Positions 44,108-52,115 of a stretch of 64,000 bases of DNA are shown here, piece after piece. This DNA is from JAGRMG01 sp047975215 (lineage in GTDB: Bacteria > Pseudomonadota > Alphaproteobacteria > Rhodobacterales > Rhodobacteraceae): assembly GCA_047975215.1 (NCBI GenBank), contig JBKEDD010000130.1, positions 46,491 through 110,490 of the forward strand, in the 5' to 3' direction. Made by a program: the position numbers and the translations under genes. The notes under the pieces were generated by a model that was not told where the DNA came from, made no database searches, and was given only the letters and a program-made list of their open reading frames with translations. The first letter of the stretch is position 1. Each line of letters begins with the position of its first letter.

Positions 44108-45919
44108 CTACGCAGCATCCTCGCGCTCGGCTGCCTGGCCCTGCCAGAGACCCCAGTACCGGCCCTCCCGGGCGAGCAGATCGGCGTGGCTGCCCTGTTC
44201 GACGATCTTTCCCTGATCCAGCACGACTATGTGGTCTGCCTCCGCGATGGTCGATAGCCGGTGCGCGATGGTAATCACCGTGCGCCCCTCGCCGGCGCGG
44301 GCCAGCGCGGTCTGGATATCCTGTTCGGTACCGGTGTCGAGCGCCGATGTCGCCTCGTCCAGCAGCAGGATCGGCGGATTCTTCAGCAGCGTCCGGGCGA
44401 TGCCGACGCGCTGTTTCTCGCCCCCCGACAGTTTCAGCCCGCGTTCGCCGACCCTGGTTTCGTAGCCATCCGGCAGGCTGACGATGAAATCGTGGATCTG
44501 GGCGCCCCGCGCCGCCTCTTCGATATCGTCCTGCGTCGCCCCGTCGCGGCCATAGGCGATGTTGTAGCCGATGGTGTCGTTGAACAGCACAGTATCCTGG
44601 GGCACCACGCCGATGGCGTCATGCAGGCTGGATTGGGTAACATCGCGCAAATCCTGCCCGTCGATCAGAAACGCGCCGCCGGTCACATCATAAAAGCGGA
44701 ACAGCAGCCGCCCGATGGTGGACTTGCCCGAGCCGGTGGGGCCGACGATTGCCACGGTCTGTCCGGCCGGCACCACCAGGCTTATGCCCTTGAGAATTTC
44801 ACGTTCGGGTTCATATGCGAACCGCACATCGCAAAGCTCGATCCGCCCGCCCTTCACGTCCAGATCGGGCGCGCCGGGCTTGTCCGTGACCTCGGCGGGC
44901 TGTTCCAGAAGGTCGAACATCTCGCCCATGTCCACGAGGCTTTGACGGATCTCGCGATAGACTGTGCCAAGGAAATTCAGCGGAATGGTGATCTGGACCA
45001 TATAGGCGTTGACCATGACGAAATCGCCTACCGTCAGGTGGCCGTTCTGCACACCGACGGCGGCCAGAACCATCACCCCGATCAGCCCGCAGGTTATCAG
45101 GAATGACTGGCCGAAGTTCAGGAAGGCCAGCGAATAGGCGGTCTTGAGCGCCGCCTTCGCATAGGCCCGCATGGCCCCGTCATAGCGTGACGCCTCGCGC
45201 GCCTCGGCGCCGAAATACTTGACCGTCTCATAGTTCAGCAGGCTGTCGATCGCCTTCTGGTTGGCGTCGGTGTCCTGGTCGTTCATCTCGCGGCGCAGCT
45301 TGACGCGCCATTCGGTCACGGCGAAGGTGAACCAGACATAAAGCGCAATGGTGACGCTGACGATCAGCAGATACCAGGCATCGAACATCACCGTCAGAAT
45401 GATCGCCACCAGCGCCAGTTCCAGTATCAGCGGCGCGACGCTGAACAGCAGGAAGCGCAGCAGGAACTCCACCCCCTTGATGCCGCGCTCGATGATGCGC
45501 GACAGCCCGCCCGTCTTGCGGGTGATATGATAGCGCATCGAAAGGCGGTGGATATGCTGGAAGGTTTCGAGCGCCAGCCGCCTCAGCGCCCGCTGCGCCA
45601 CCGGCGCGAAGGCGGCGTCGCGCAACTGCTGAAAGCCCACATTCATCATCCGCGCCATGCCATAGGCCACGGTCAGCCCCACGGCGCCAAGCGCGATCGG
45701 CGGTACGCCCTCCCGGGCCAGCGCATCGACCGCGCCCTTGTAAAGCACCGGCGTATAGACCGCGATGAGCTTGGACAGGATCAGGAACGCCATCGCCAGC
45801 ACCACCCGCACCCGGACCCAGGACGGGTCGGCCGGCCACAGGTAGGGCGCGACGCGGCGGATCGTGCGCCAGCCCGAGCGGCGCTCGGCCCGGGCAGTCG
45901 GGTCGGGAGTTGATGTCAT
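44108..45919 (-). CDS. ATM1/ABCB7-type ABC exporter
   Basis: A 603-residue half-transporter with six N-terminal membrane helices fused to an ATPase. The membrane part contains LPLNFLGTVYREIRQSLVDM and TLEDFVMVNAY-like NGHLTVGDFVMVNAYMVQIT, characteristic of mitochondrial Atm1 and its alphaproteobacterial relatives. The ATPase shows Walker A VGPTGSGKSTIG, LSGGEKQRVGIARTLL and ILLLDEATSALDTGTEQD. Family members export glutathione- or persulfide-linked compounds for iron-sulfur and heavy-metal handling; specificity here is inferred. The ATG at 45919 avoids a poorly conserved 15-residue extension. Confidence 0.9.
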   Translation of the reverse strand: MTSTPDPTARAERRSGWRTIRRVAPYLWPADPSWVRVRVVLAMAFLILSKLIAVYTPVLYKGAVDALAREGVPPIALGAVGLTVAYGMARMMNVGFQQLRDAAFAPVAQRALRRLALETFQHIHRLSMRYHITRKTGGLSRIIERGIKGVEFLLRFLLFSVAPLILELALVAIILTVMFDAWYLLIVSVTIALYVWFTFAVTEWRVKLRREMNDQDTDANQKAIDSLLNYETVKYFGAEAREASRYDGAMRAYAKAALKTAYSLAFLNFGQSFLITCGLIGVMVLAAVGVQNGHLTVGDFVMVNAYMVQITIPLNFLGTVYREIRQSLVDMGEMFDLLEQPAEVTDKPGAPDLDVKGGRIELCDVRFAYEPEREILKGISLVVPAGQTVAIVGPTGSGKSTIGRLLFRFYDVTGGAFLIDGQDLRDVTQSSLHDAIGVVPQDTVLFNDTIGYNIAYGRDGATQDDIEEAARGAQIHDFIVSLPDGYETRVGERGLKLSGGEKQRVGIARTLLKNPPILLLDEATSALDTGTEQDIQTALARAGEGRTVITIAHRLSTIAEADHIVVLDQGKIVEQGSHADLLAREGRYWGLWQGQAAEREDAA

Positions 45920-46007
45920 TGCGGTTCCTTGTCCTGGCAGGGACATAGGGCGCCACCACGACAAAGACCAGAGCGGCCCGGCGGCGAAAGGCTGCGCCGC
46001 TGCCGGA

Positions 46008-47750
46008 TCAGTCGGGAACGGTAAATATCTGGCCGGGATAGATCAGGTCGGGGTTGCGGATGCGGTCGCGGTTGGCCTCGAACACGCGGACATAGAGAAT
46101 GCCCTCACCATAGCGTTCGCGCGAGATTGCCCACAATGTATCACCCCGCTGCACCGTCACGGCGCGGATCTGTGGCGCTTCGCGCAGATCCTCGCCCTCG
46201 GGCGGCGCGCGCAGCACCTCGGGCGGTTCGCGCTTGAACGGCGTCTCAAGCCGGCCAACCACATCGCCCCCGCCATCCAGTTCGTCCAGCCGCAGCGTGT
46301 AGATGCCCGGTTCGACCCCGTTCAGCGTGCCTTTCCAGCGGCCCTGGTCATCGGCATCCAGTTCGGCCACGGCGCGGTTGTCGACATAGATGCGCACCAC
46401 CGCACCGCCGCGTGCCCGGCCGCTGAGCATCACGTCGCCCCTCTCGGTATAGCTGATGGTGTCGAGCGCGATCCTGTTCTTTGCCTCGGGGGGCGCCGGC
46501 GTGGCCGACTGGATCAGTTCGACACCGTCACGCCCGGCCCGAAGAACGGCCACGGGCGCGGAGGCCTCCCCCTTAGCCAAGGGTTCACGCACGGCATCGG
46601 CAAGCTCTCCGGCGCCGGATTCGGATGCCGGCGGCGTCACCGGATCTTGCGCGGCGCGGATCGCGGGTTCGCCGGCGGGACCGGGCGCCGTTTCGGGTTC
46701 CGGTCGTGGCGAAGCCGCGCGCACGGCCTCACCCTCGCCGCCCCGCGCCACGGTATCCCCCGGTTCGGGGCTGGCGGCGGTCGTATCGGCGCCGGATGGC
46801 CCGCGCGATGCGGTCTCTGTTTCTTGCGGGGCTGGCGTCCAAGCGTCTTCGGCAACCCCCTGTGCCGTTCCGGCTGCTTCGGCCGCGTCTTCGCGCCGCT
46901 CCGGCCCGGCGCTCAGGTTCGCGGCATCGGCGGGAACCGTTTGCGCCCCGGACGGCGCGGCCGCTGGCACACCGCCACCCGACGAGTCCGGTACGGGCGT
47001 TGCGGCCTGCGCCACCTGCGACACCTTCGCACCGGGCAGCATCGGGGCCAGGATGATCTGATCGGGCGAAAGCCGCTCCTCTTTGCCCAGTTGTGCCAGC
47101 AGCGTCAGAATCCGGGGGGCGCCACTGGGCGGCAGATGCAGAAATGCGACGAATGCACCCGAGGCATCGACCTCGAAGCGGTCGACGGCGGATTCGTCCA
47201 CCAGCACGGTGATGCGGCTGCCGGGCGTGCCCTTGCCCGCGATGACCGCCGCGCCGTCCGCTTCGACGCGCACCAGATCGAAGCCGGGCGCCTCCAGGGT
47301 CGGAATGGCCGGGGGGGGTGCATCGGCAACGGGTTCGGCACCATCCTGCTGCGGCACCGGTTCCGTGGCCGCCTGTTCGGGTTTTGGCGCCGGTGGGGTG
47401 GGCGCGTCGTCGCCCGGTGCCGCGCCCTCCCGCGGCGCTCCGGCCGTGTCGGTCGGCTCTTGCGCGACCGGCGCTTGCTGCTCGACCGCGGCGGCGGCCG
47501 GGGGCGCATCGGGTGCGGCCCCCTGGCGCGGCATTGGCGCCTGTTGCCCGGGCGCGGCCGTAGGCGACCCTTCCGCGGTTGTCGTCTTCGCGGTTTCGCC
47601 GGGCAGAACCGCGACGGTCGGGGAGGCGTCCGGCCGGGTACGCAGTACTCCAGAGAAATGCAGTGCCGCCACTGCGGCGGCCATGGCAACGCCGGTCACG
47701 GCGGCCCAGCCCAGGGCGCCCATACCGCCGGTTCCCGACTGTGCTGACAT
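46008..47750 (-). CDS. LysM-domain protein with long disordered linker
   Basis: A 580-residue protein anchored by one N-terminal helix (LGWAAVTGVAMAAAVAALHF). An Ala/Pro/Glu-rich disordered segment follows (~30-145), then an Ig-like fold (VIAGKGTPGSRITVLVDESA), a second ~170-residue low-complexity linker, a second Ig-like unit (GRARGGAVVRIYVDNRAVAE) and a C-terminal LysM domain (TVQRGDTLWAISRERYGEG and NPDLIYPGQIFTVP). LysM binds peptidoglycan, so the protein probably spans the inner membrane to the cell wall. The family is common in Rhodobacteraceae but its role is unknown. It is divergent from the LOG gene. Confidence 0.85.
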   Translation of the reverse strand: MSAQSGTGGMGALGWAAVTGVAMAAAVAALHFSGVLRTRPDASPTVAVLPGETAKTTTAEGSPTAAPGQQAPMPRQGAAPDAPPAAAAVEQQAPVAQEPTDTAGAPREGAAPGDDAPTPPAPKPEQAATEPVPQQDGAEPVADAPPPAIPTLEAPGFDLVRVEADGAAVIAGKGTPGSRITVLVDESAVDRFEVDASGAFVAFLHLPPSGAPRILTLLAQLGKEERLSPDQIILAPMLPGAKVSQVAQAATPVPDSSGGGVPAAAPSGAQTVPADAANLSAGPERREDAAEAAGTAQGVAEDAWTPAPQETETASRGPSGADTTAASPEPGDTVARGGEGEAVRAASPRPEPETAPGPAGEPAIRAAQDPVTPPASESGAGELADAVREPLAKGEASAPVAVLRAGRDGVELIQSATPAPPEAKNRIALDTISYTERGDVMLSGRARGGAVVRIYVDNRAVAELDADDQGRWKGTLNGVEPGIYTLRLDELDGGGDVVGRLETPFKREPPEVLRAPPEGEDLREAPQIRAVTVQRGDTLWAISRERYGEGILYVRVFEANRDRIRNPDLIYPGQIFTVPD

Positions 47751-47877
47751 GTTTCCTTTCCCCCTCGCGCCCCGCGCCCGGGGGCGCCGATCCGACTGGT
47801 TGAGCCGGCCCGCCGATCCCGCTATCAGGTGATGCGGATGCTTACCGCGCCCGAACCCTTTCGCGAAAGGATGGCCC

Positions 47878-48429
47878 ATGATCGTAAAATCCGTCTGTGT
47901 TTATTGCGGATCGCGCCCCGGGGCAATGCCCGCGTATGCCGAGGACGCCAAGGCTCTGGGCCGGGCGATGGCCGAACAGGGCTGGCGTCTGGTCTACGGC
48001 GCCGGCGATATCGGCCTGATGGGCGAGGTGGCGCGCGCCGCGCAGGCGGCCGGTGGCGAAACCTTCGGGGTCATCCCCAGGCACCTGGTCGACCGTGAGG
48101 TCGGCAAGACCGATCTGACCCGCTATGTCGTCACCGAAACCATGCACGAGCGCAAGAAGGTCATGCTGATGAACGCCGATGCGGTGGCGGTGCTGCCCGG
48201 TGGCGCGGGGTCGCTGGACGAATTGTTCGAGGCCCTGACCTGGCGCCAACTGGGGCTGCATGACAAGCCCATCGTGGTGATCAACAGCGCCGGTTTCTGG
48301 GATCCGCTGAAGGCGCTGGTCGATCACGTTATCGACCAGGGCTTTGCCAATGGGACATTGACGGGATTTCTGACCTGGGTCGACACGCCACAGGCAGCGA
48401 TGGAGCACCTGAAACGCGCCCTCGCCTGA
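47878..48429 (+). CDS. LOG family protein (Rossmann fold, TIGR00730)
   Basis: A 183-residue protein of the LONELY GUY/lysine-decarboxylase-like family, cytokinin riboside monophosphate phosphoribohydrolases in plants and nucleotide hydrolases such as PpnN in bacteria. The nucleotide-binding motif PGGxGTxxE appears as LPGGAGSLDELFE, with Ser for Thr; the first motif is VCVYCGSRPG and METMHERKK-type catalytic residues are in ETMHERKKVMLMNADAVAV. Length matches short LOG proteins. The natural bacterial substrate is uncertain, most likely an AMP-type nucleotide. Confidence 0.88.
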   Translation: MIVKSVCVYCGSRPGAMPAYAEDAKALGRAMAEQGWRLVYGAGDIGLMGEVARAAQAAGGETFGVIPRHLVDREVGKTDLTRYVVTETMHERKKVMLMNADAVAVLPGGAGSLDELFEALTWRQLGLHDKPIVVINSAGFWDPLKALVDHVIDQGFANGTLTGFLTWVDTPQAAMEHLKRALA

Positions 48430-48594
48430 GCGCGCGCAGCATATTGACCGCCCGGCCCGGGCCGTGCAAAAAGAGCGGCGCAACCTGATGGGCGCTGAGC
48501 GCGGTCCGCGGCATATGCGGGCAACCGTGGCGCTATGGCCCCTTCGCGTTCAGGGTTGCCGCGAATCGTCGGGGGCTGGTCCGGAGCCCTTGAG

Positions 48595-49965
48595 ATGAAG
48601 ACAATCATCGAACCCTTTCGCATCAAATCCGTCGAACCGATCCGCATGACCACCCGCCCCGAGCGTGAAAGGCTGATCCGCGAGAGCCATTTCAACCTGT
48701 TCGGCCTGCATTCCGACGATGTGCTGATCGACCTGCTGACCGACAGCGGCACAGGCGCCATGAGTGCGGCGCAATGGGGAGCGGTGATGCGCGGCGACGA
48801 AAGCTATGCCGGCTCGCCCTCGTATTTCCGGTTCCGCGACGCGGTGCAGAACCTGATGCCCTTCAAACACGTCATCCCGACCCACCAGGGCCGCGCCGCC
48901 GAGGCGATACTGTTCTCGATCTTCGGCGGCGAGGGCCGGGTGATCCCCTCCAACACCCATTTCGACACGACGCGCGGCAATATCGAGGCCAGCGGCGCGC
49001 TGGCGCATGACCTGGTGATCGCCGAAGGGCGCGACCCGGCCAGCGAACACCCGTTCAAGGGCAACATGGATATCGCCCGGCTGGATGCCTACCTTGCCGA
49101 ACATGGCGACGCGGTGCCGGTGGTGATGCTGACCGTCACCAACAATGCCGGCGGCGGCCAGCCGGTCAGCCTTGAGAACATCCGCGCCGTGGCGGCAACC
49201 GCCCGCGCCCATGGCAAGCCGTTCTTCATCGACGGCTGCCGGTTTGCCGAAAACGCCTGGTTCATCAAGACGCGCGAACCCGGCCAGCAGGACCGTACCA
49301 TCACCGAGATCGTGCGCGACTGTTTCGCCGATGCCGACGGCATGACGATGAGCGCCAAGAAGGACGGATTCGCCAATATCGGCGGCTGGCTGGCGCTGAA
49401 CGACGACGACCTGGCCGAGCAGGCCCGCGCGCATCTGATCCGCACCGAGGGCTTTCCGACCTATGGCGGGCTGTCGGGCCGCGACCTGGAGGCCATCGCG
49501 CAAGGGTTGAGCGAGATCGTCGACGAGGATTACCTGCGCTACCGCATCCGGACCAACGAGTACATCGTCGAACGGCTGTCGGCGATGGGAGTGCCGGTGG
49601 TGCGCCCGGCGGGCGGGCACGCGGTGTTCATCGACGCACGCGGCTGGCTGACCCATATCGACCCGCTGTCCTATCCCGGTCAGGCGCTGGCGGTCGCGCT
49701 GTACGAGATCGGCGGCATCCGGTCCTGCGAGATCGGCACGGTCATGTTCGGCCGCCAGCCCGACGGAACCGAGGTTCCGGCGGCGATGGATCTGGTGCGC
49801 CTCGCGATGCCGCGGCGCACCTATACCCAGAGCCACGCCGATTTCATCGTCGAGGCGTTCGCGGAACTGGCCGAGATGCGCGACTCGCTGCGCGGCTACC
49901 GGATCGCGTGGGAACCGAAGCTGATGCGCCATTTCACCTGCCGGTTCGAGAAACTGGCGGGCTGA
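48595..49965 (+). CDS. tnaA: tryptophanase
   Basis: A 456-residue PLP-dependent beta-eliminating lyase that splits tryptophan into indole, pyruvate and ammonia. The fold I signature is present: THQGRAAEAILFSIFG, TVTNNAGGGQPVSLENI, FIDGCRFAENAWFIK and the PLP lysine in MTMSAKKDGFANIGG (Lys255/256). The close relative tyrosine phenol-lyase has an Arg in its ...ERG... motif; here the equivalent is RSCEIGTVMFGR, with Ile, favouring tryptophanase. The ATG at 48595 gives the canonical MKTIIEPFRIKSVEPI start. No tnaC leader or tnaB permease is adjacent, so regulation differs from E. coli. Confidence 0.87.
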   Translation: MKTIIEPFRIKSVEPIRMTTRPERERLIRESHFNLFGLHSDDVLIDLLTDSGTGAMSAAQWGAVMRGDESYAGSPSYFRFRDAVQNLMPFKHVIPTHQGRAAEAILFSIFGGEGRVIPSNTHFDTTRGNIEASGALAHDLVIAEGRDPASEHPFKGNMDIARLDAYLAEHGDAVPVVMLTVTNNAGGGQPVSLENIRAVAATARAHGKPFFIDGCRFAENAWFIKTREPGQQDRTITEIVRDCFADADGMTMSAKKDGFANIGGWLALNDDDLAEQARAHLIRTEGFPTYGGLSGRDLEAIAQGLSEIVDEDYLRYRIRTNEYIVERLSAMGVPVVRPAGGHAVFIDARGWLTHIDPLSYPGQALAVALYEIGGIRSCEIGTVMFGRQPDGTEVPAAMDLVRLAMPRRTYTQSHADFIVEAFAELAEMRDSLRGYRIAWEPKLMRHFTCRFEKLAG

Positions 49966-49985
49966 GCGGGTCCGGCAAATGAAAG

Positions 49986-50012
49986 GCCCGCCCTTCGATG
50001 CGAAGGGCGGGC
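49986..50012. terminator. bidirectional terminator between tnaA and sodB
   Basis: GCCCGCCCTTCG (49986-49997), loop ATG, CGAAGGGCGGGC (50001-50012): a perfect 12-base-pair stem 20 bases after the tnaA stop and 26 bases after the convergent sodB stop. AAAG precedes it on the plus strand, giving a short T-tract for sodB transcripts. Confidence 0.75.
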
Positions 50013-50038
50013 TGTGGCAATGCCGGATCGAACCGGAA

Positions 50039-50638
50039 TTACATCCGGCTGGCGACGTTTTCCCAGTTGACCAGATTGTTCAGGAAATTCTCCAGATAGG
50101 CCGGGCGCTTGTTGCGGAAGTCGATGTAGTAGGAATGCTCCCACACGTCGCAGCCCAAAAGCGCCGTCTGGCCGAAACACAGCGGGTTGACGCCGTTTTC
50201 GGTCTTGGTGACTTTCAGCGATCCGTCCTTGTCCCTGACCAGCCAGCACCAGCCCGATCCGAACTGCCCGGCCCCGGCGGCGGCGAATTCCGACTTGAAC
50301 CCGTCAACCGACCCGAAACTTTCCTTCAGGGCCTTCTCAAGCTCTCCGGGCATCGCGGAACTGCCCGGCCCCATCATCTCCCAGAACTGATTGTGGTTCC
50401 AAAGCTGGCTGATGTTGTTGAATATGCCGTTCTGTGCGACGGCCGACTTGTCATAGGTGCCGGTAGTGATTTCTTCCAGCGACTTGCCTTCCCATTCGGT
50501 CCCGGCGATCAGCTTGTTGCCGTTGTCGACATAGGCCTTGTGGTGCAGATCGTGGTGGTATTCCAGAGTTTCCTTCGACATGCCCTTGGCGGCCAGCGCG
50601 TCATGTGCATAAGGAAGGTCGGGAAGTTGAAAAGCCAT
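50039..50638 (-). CDS. sodB: superoxide dismutase, Fe type
   Basis: A 199-residue cytosolic superoxide dismutase. Metal ligands are the His in LEYHHDLHHKAYV, the His in WNHNQFW, and DVWEH (Asp and His). The Gln in NISQLWNHNQF sits two residues before WNH, as in E. coli FeSOD (AAQVWNH), whereas MnSOD has Gly there; this points to iron specificity, although cambialism cannot be excluded. The start MAFQLPDLPYAHDALAAKGM is standard. It is divergent from the FkbM gene across about 110 bases, which hold no clear Fur-type site that I can recognise. Confidence 0.94.
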   Translation of the reverse strand: MAFQLPDLPYAHDALAAKGMSKETLEYHHDLHHKAYVDNGNKLIAGTEWEGKSLEEITTGTYDKSAVAQNGIFNNISQLWNHNQFWEMMGPGSSAMPGELEKALKESFGSVDGFKSEFAAAGAGQFGSGWCWLVRDKDGSLKVTKTENGVNPLCFGQTALLGCDVWEHSYYIDFRNKRPAYLENFLNNLVNWENVASRM

Positions 50639-50747
50639 TTTGGACCCCTGTTCTGATGTTAATCGTTTCACCGGGTTACATGCGTCCCGGCACCCTCAAG
50701 GTCAAGTGCCGAGGCGGCAATTCGGTTCCGGGCGAAAGGCGGCCGAA

Positions 50748-51512
50748 GTGTTCACGGCGTTGAAAAAGGCATCCTACCGGTTGCGCGGCCACTATGACGG
50801 GCAGCTTGGCGGCGAGCGGTTCCGCCTTGACCCCTACCACAGCAGGTTCTGGCGCAAGGCATCTCGCGGAGAATGGGAGCCGCAGACCTTCGCGGTGCTG
50901 GATACCCATCTTGGCCCCGAGGGCGACTACGTCGATATCGGCGCCTGGATCGGCCCTACCGTCCTTTTCGGCGCCCGGCGGGCAAGGCATGTGTGGTGTT
51001 TCGAACCCGATCCGGTTGCGTTTCGCCATCTTGCCTGGAATATCGAGCTGAACGGGCTGCAAAATGTCAGCGCCTTCGCCGCCGCGGTGTCGGAAGGATT
51101 CGGGGTGGCGCGCATGGCCAGTTTCGGCGGCGAGGCCGGCGATTCCACGACCAGCCTGCTGAATGCCGGCGGCACGGGCGGCACCGACGCCCTGACGATC
51201 GGCTGGGACAATTTTGCCCATGCGGTCGATCTGTCGCGCGTTTCGCTGGTCAAGATGGATATCGAAGGTGCAGAATTCGCGGTGCTGCCCACGCTCGTTC
51301 CCTGGCTCAGGGCGCAGCGGCCCGCGCTCTACCTGTCCACCCACGCACCTTTTCTGGACCAATCGGCGCGGGGCGCGCGAATGTCGGCACTGGCGCGGAC
51401 CCTCGCGTTCTATGACACGTGCACCGACGAAAGCGGCGCGCCGGTGACGGAGGCGGATTTCACCTCTGACGCGGGGCTGACGCGGTTCCGCAGTTTCCTG
51501 TTCAGCGGCTGA
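50748..51512 (+). CDS. FkbM family methyltransferase
   Basis: A 254-residue SAM-dependent methyltransferase. DYVDIGAWIGPTVLFGAR is motif I, VWCFEPDPVAFRHLAWNIEL follows as the FkbM hallmark (xxxPxP..xxL..N), and VSLVKMDIEGAEFAVLPTLV is motif II with the conserved Asp-Ile-Glu-Gly. FkbM proteins O-methylate sugars or small molecules; the acceptor here is unknown. The start is probably GTG at 50748 with GAAAGG eight bases ahead; the frame is open further 5' to 50640 but that part is low in similarity. It converges on soxG, only six bases away. Confidence 0.85.
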   Translation: MFTALKKASYRLRGHYDGQLGGERFRLDPYHSRFWRKASRGEWEPQTFAVLDTHLGPEGDYVDIGAWIGPTVLFGARRARHVWCFEPDPVAFRHLAWNIELNGLQNVSAFAAAVSEGFGVARMASFGGEAGDSTTSLLNAGGTGGTDALTIGWDNFAHAVDLSRVSLVKMDIEGAEFAVLPTLVPWLRAQRPALYLSTHAPFLDQSARGARMSALARTLAFYDTCTDESGAPVTEADFTSDAGLTRFRSFLFSG

Positions 51513-51518
51513 GCGGAT

Positions 51519-52115
51519 TCAGTTGCCGGCCGGCGTATCAGGCCCGGCCGCGAACACCCCTACCGCAGATCCCGGCTGCGCGGCCGCCTTGAGCAGGTTG
51601 AAGGCATATTCCGCGACCGAGCGGAAACAAACGATGCGAAAGCTCCCGTCATCCTCCATCCAGATCGCCGCCGCGATCTGCGCCATCCGGGTCCGGCGGA
51701 ACTGGCCCGGCCCGAACGCCGCCGGCGACAGATCCACCGGGCAGAGCTTGGCCAGCACCTCGCGCGCCGCGCCGCCCGAGACACGGAACATGGCACGCGC
51801 ATCCGACACGTTCACGGCCAGCGCATGCGTCTTGCCCAGCGCCTTGCGCATCGACCCGGCGGTATTTTCCGCGCCCGCGTAGGGGCACAGGACCAGCAAT
51901 TCGTCGGGCGACATCCAGCACAGCCCCGAATCGCCGGCCATGCTGATGCGGTTCGCATCCGGCATCCTGGCCCCGGTCGCCCCGGTCGCGGCCTTGTGCA
52001 CCGCGCGAGCCGAAAGGTCGCCGCGCAGCGTTACCATGCCCTGCAATCCGCATTCCTCGACATACGCAAGGCCGTCGAAATCCGCATTGCTCAGTGCGCT
52101 GACCGTTTCAGACAT
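51519..52115 (-). CDS. soxG: sarcosine oxidase gamma subunit
   Basis: The smallest folate-binding-type subunit (198 residues) of heterotetrameric sarcosine oxidase, which demethylates sarcosine to glycine. SGLCWMSPDELLVLCPYAGA and HALAVNVSDARAMFRVSGGA with LAKLCPVDLSPAAFGPGQFR and RMAQIAAAIWMEDDGSFRIV are typical SoxG segments. It overlaps the soxA stop by eight bases, so it is coupled to the alpha subunit. Confidence 0.92.
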   Translation of the reverse strand: MSETVSALSNADFDGLAYVEECGLQGMVTLRGDLSARAVHKAATGATGARMPDANRISMAGDSGLCWMSPDELLVLCPYAGAENTAGSMRKALGKTHALAVNVSDARAMFRVSGGAAREVLAKLCPVDLSPAAFGPGQFRRTRMAQIAAAIWMEDDGSFRIVCFRSVAEYAFNLLKAAAQPGSAVGVFAAGPDTPAGN

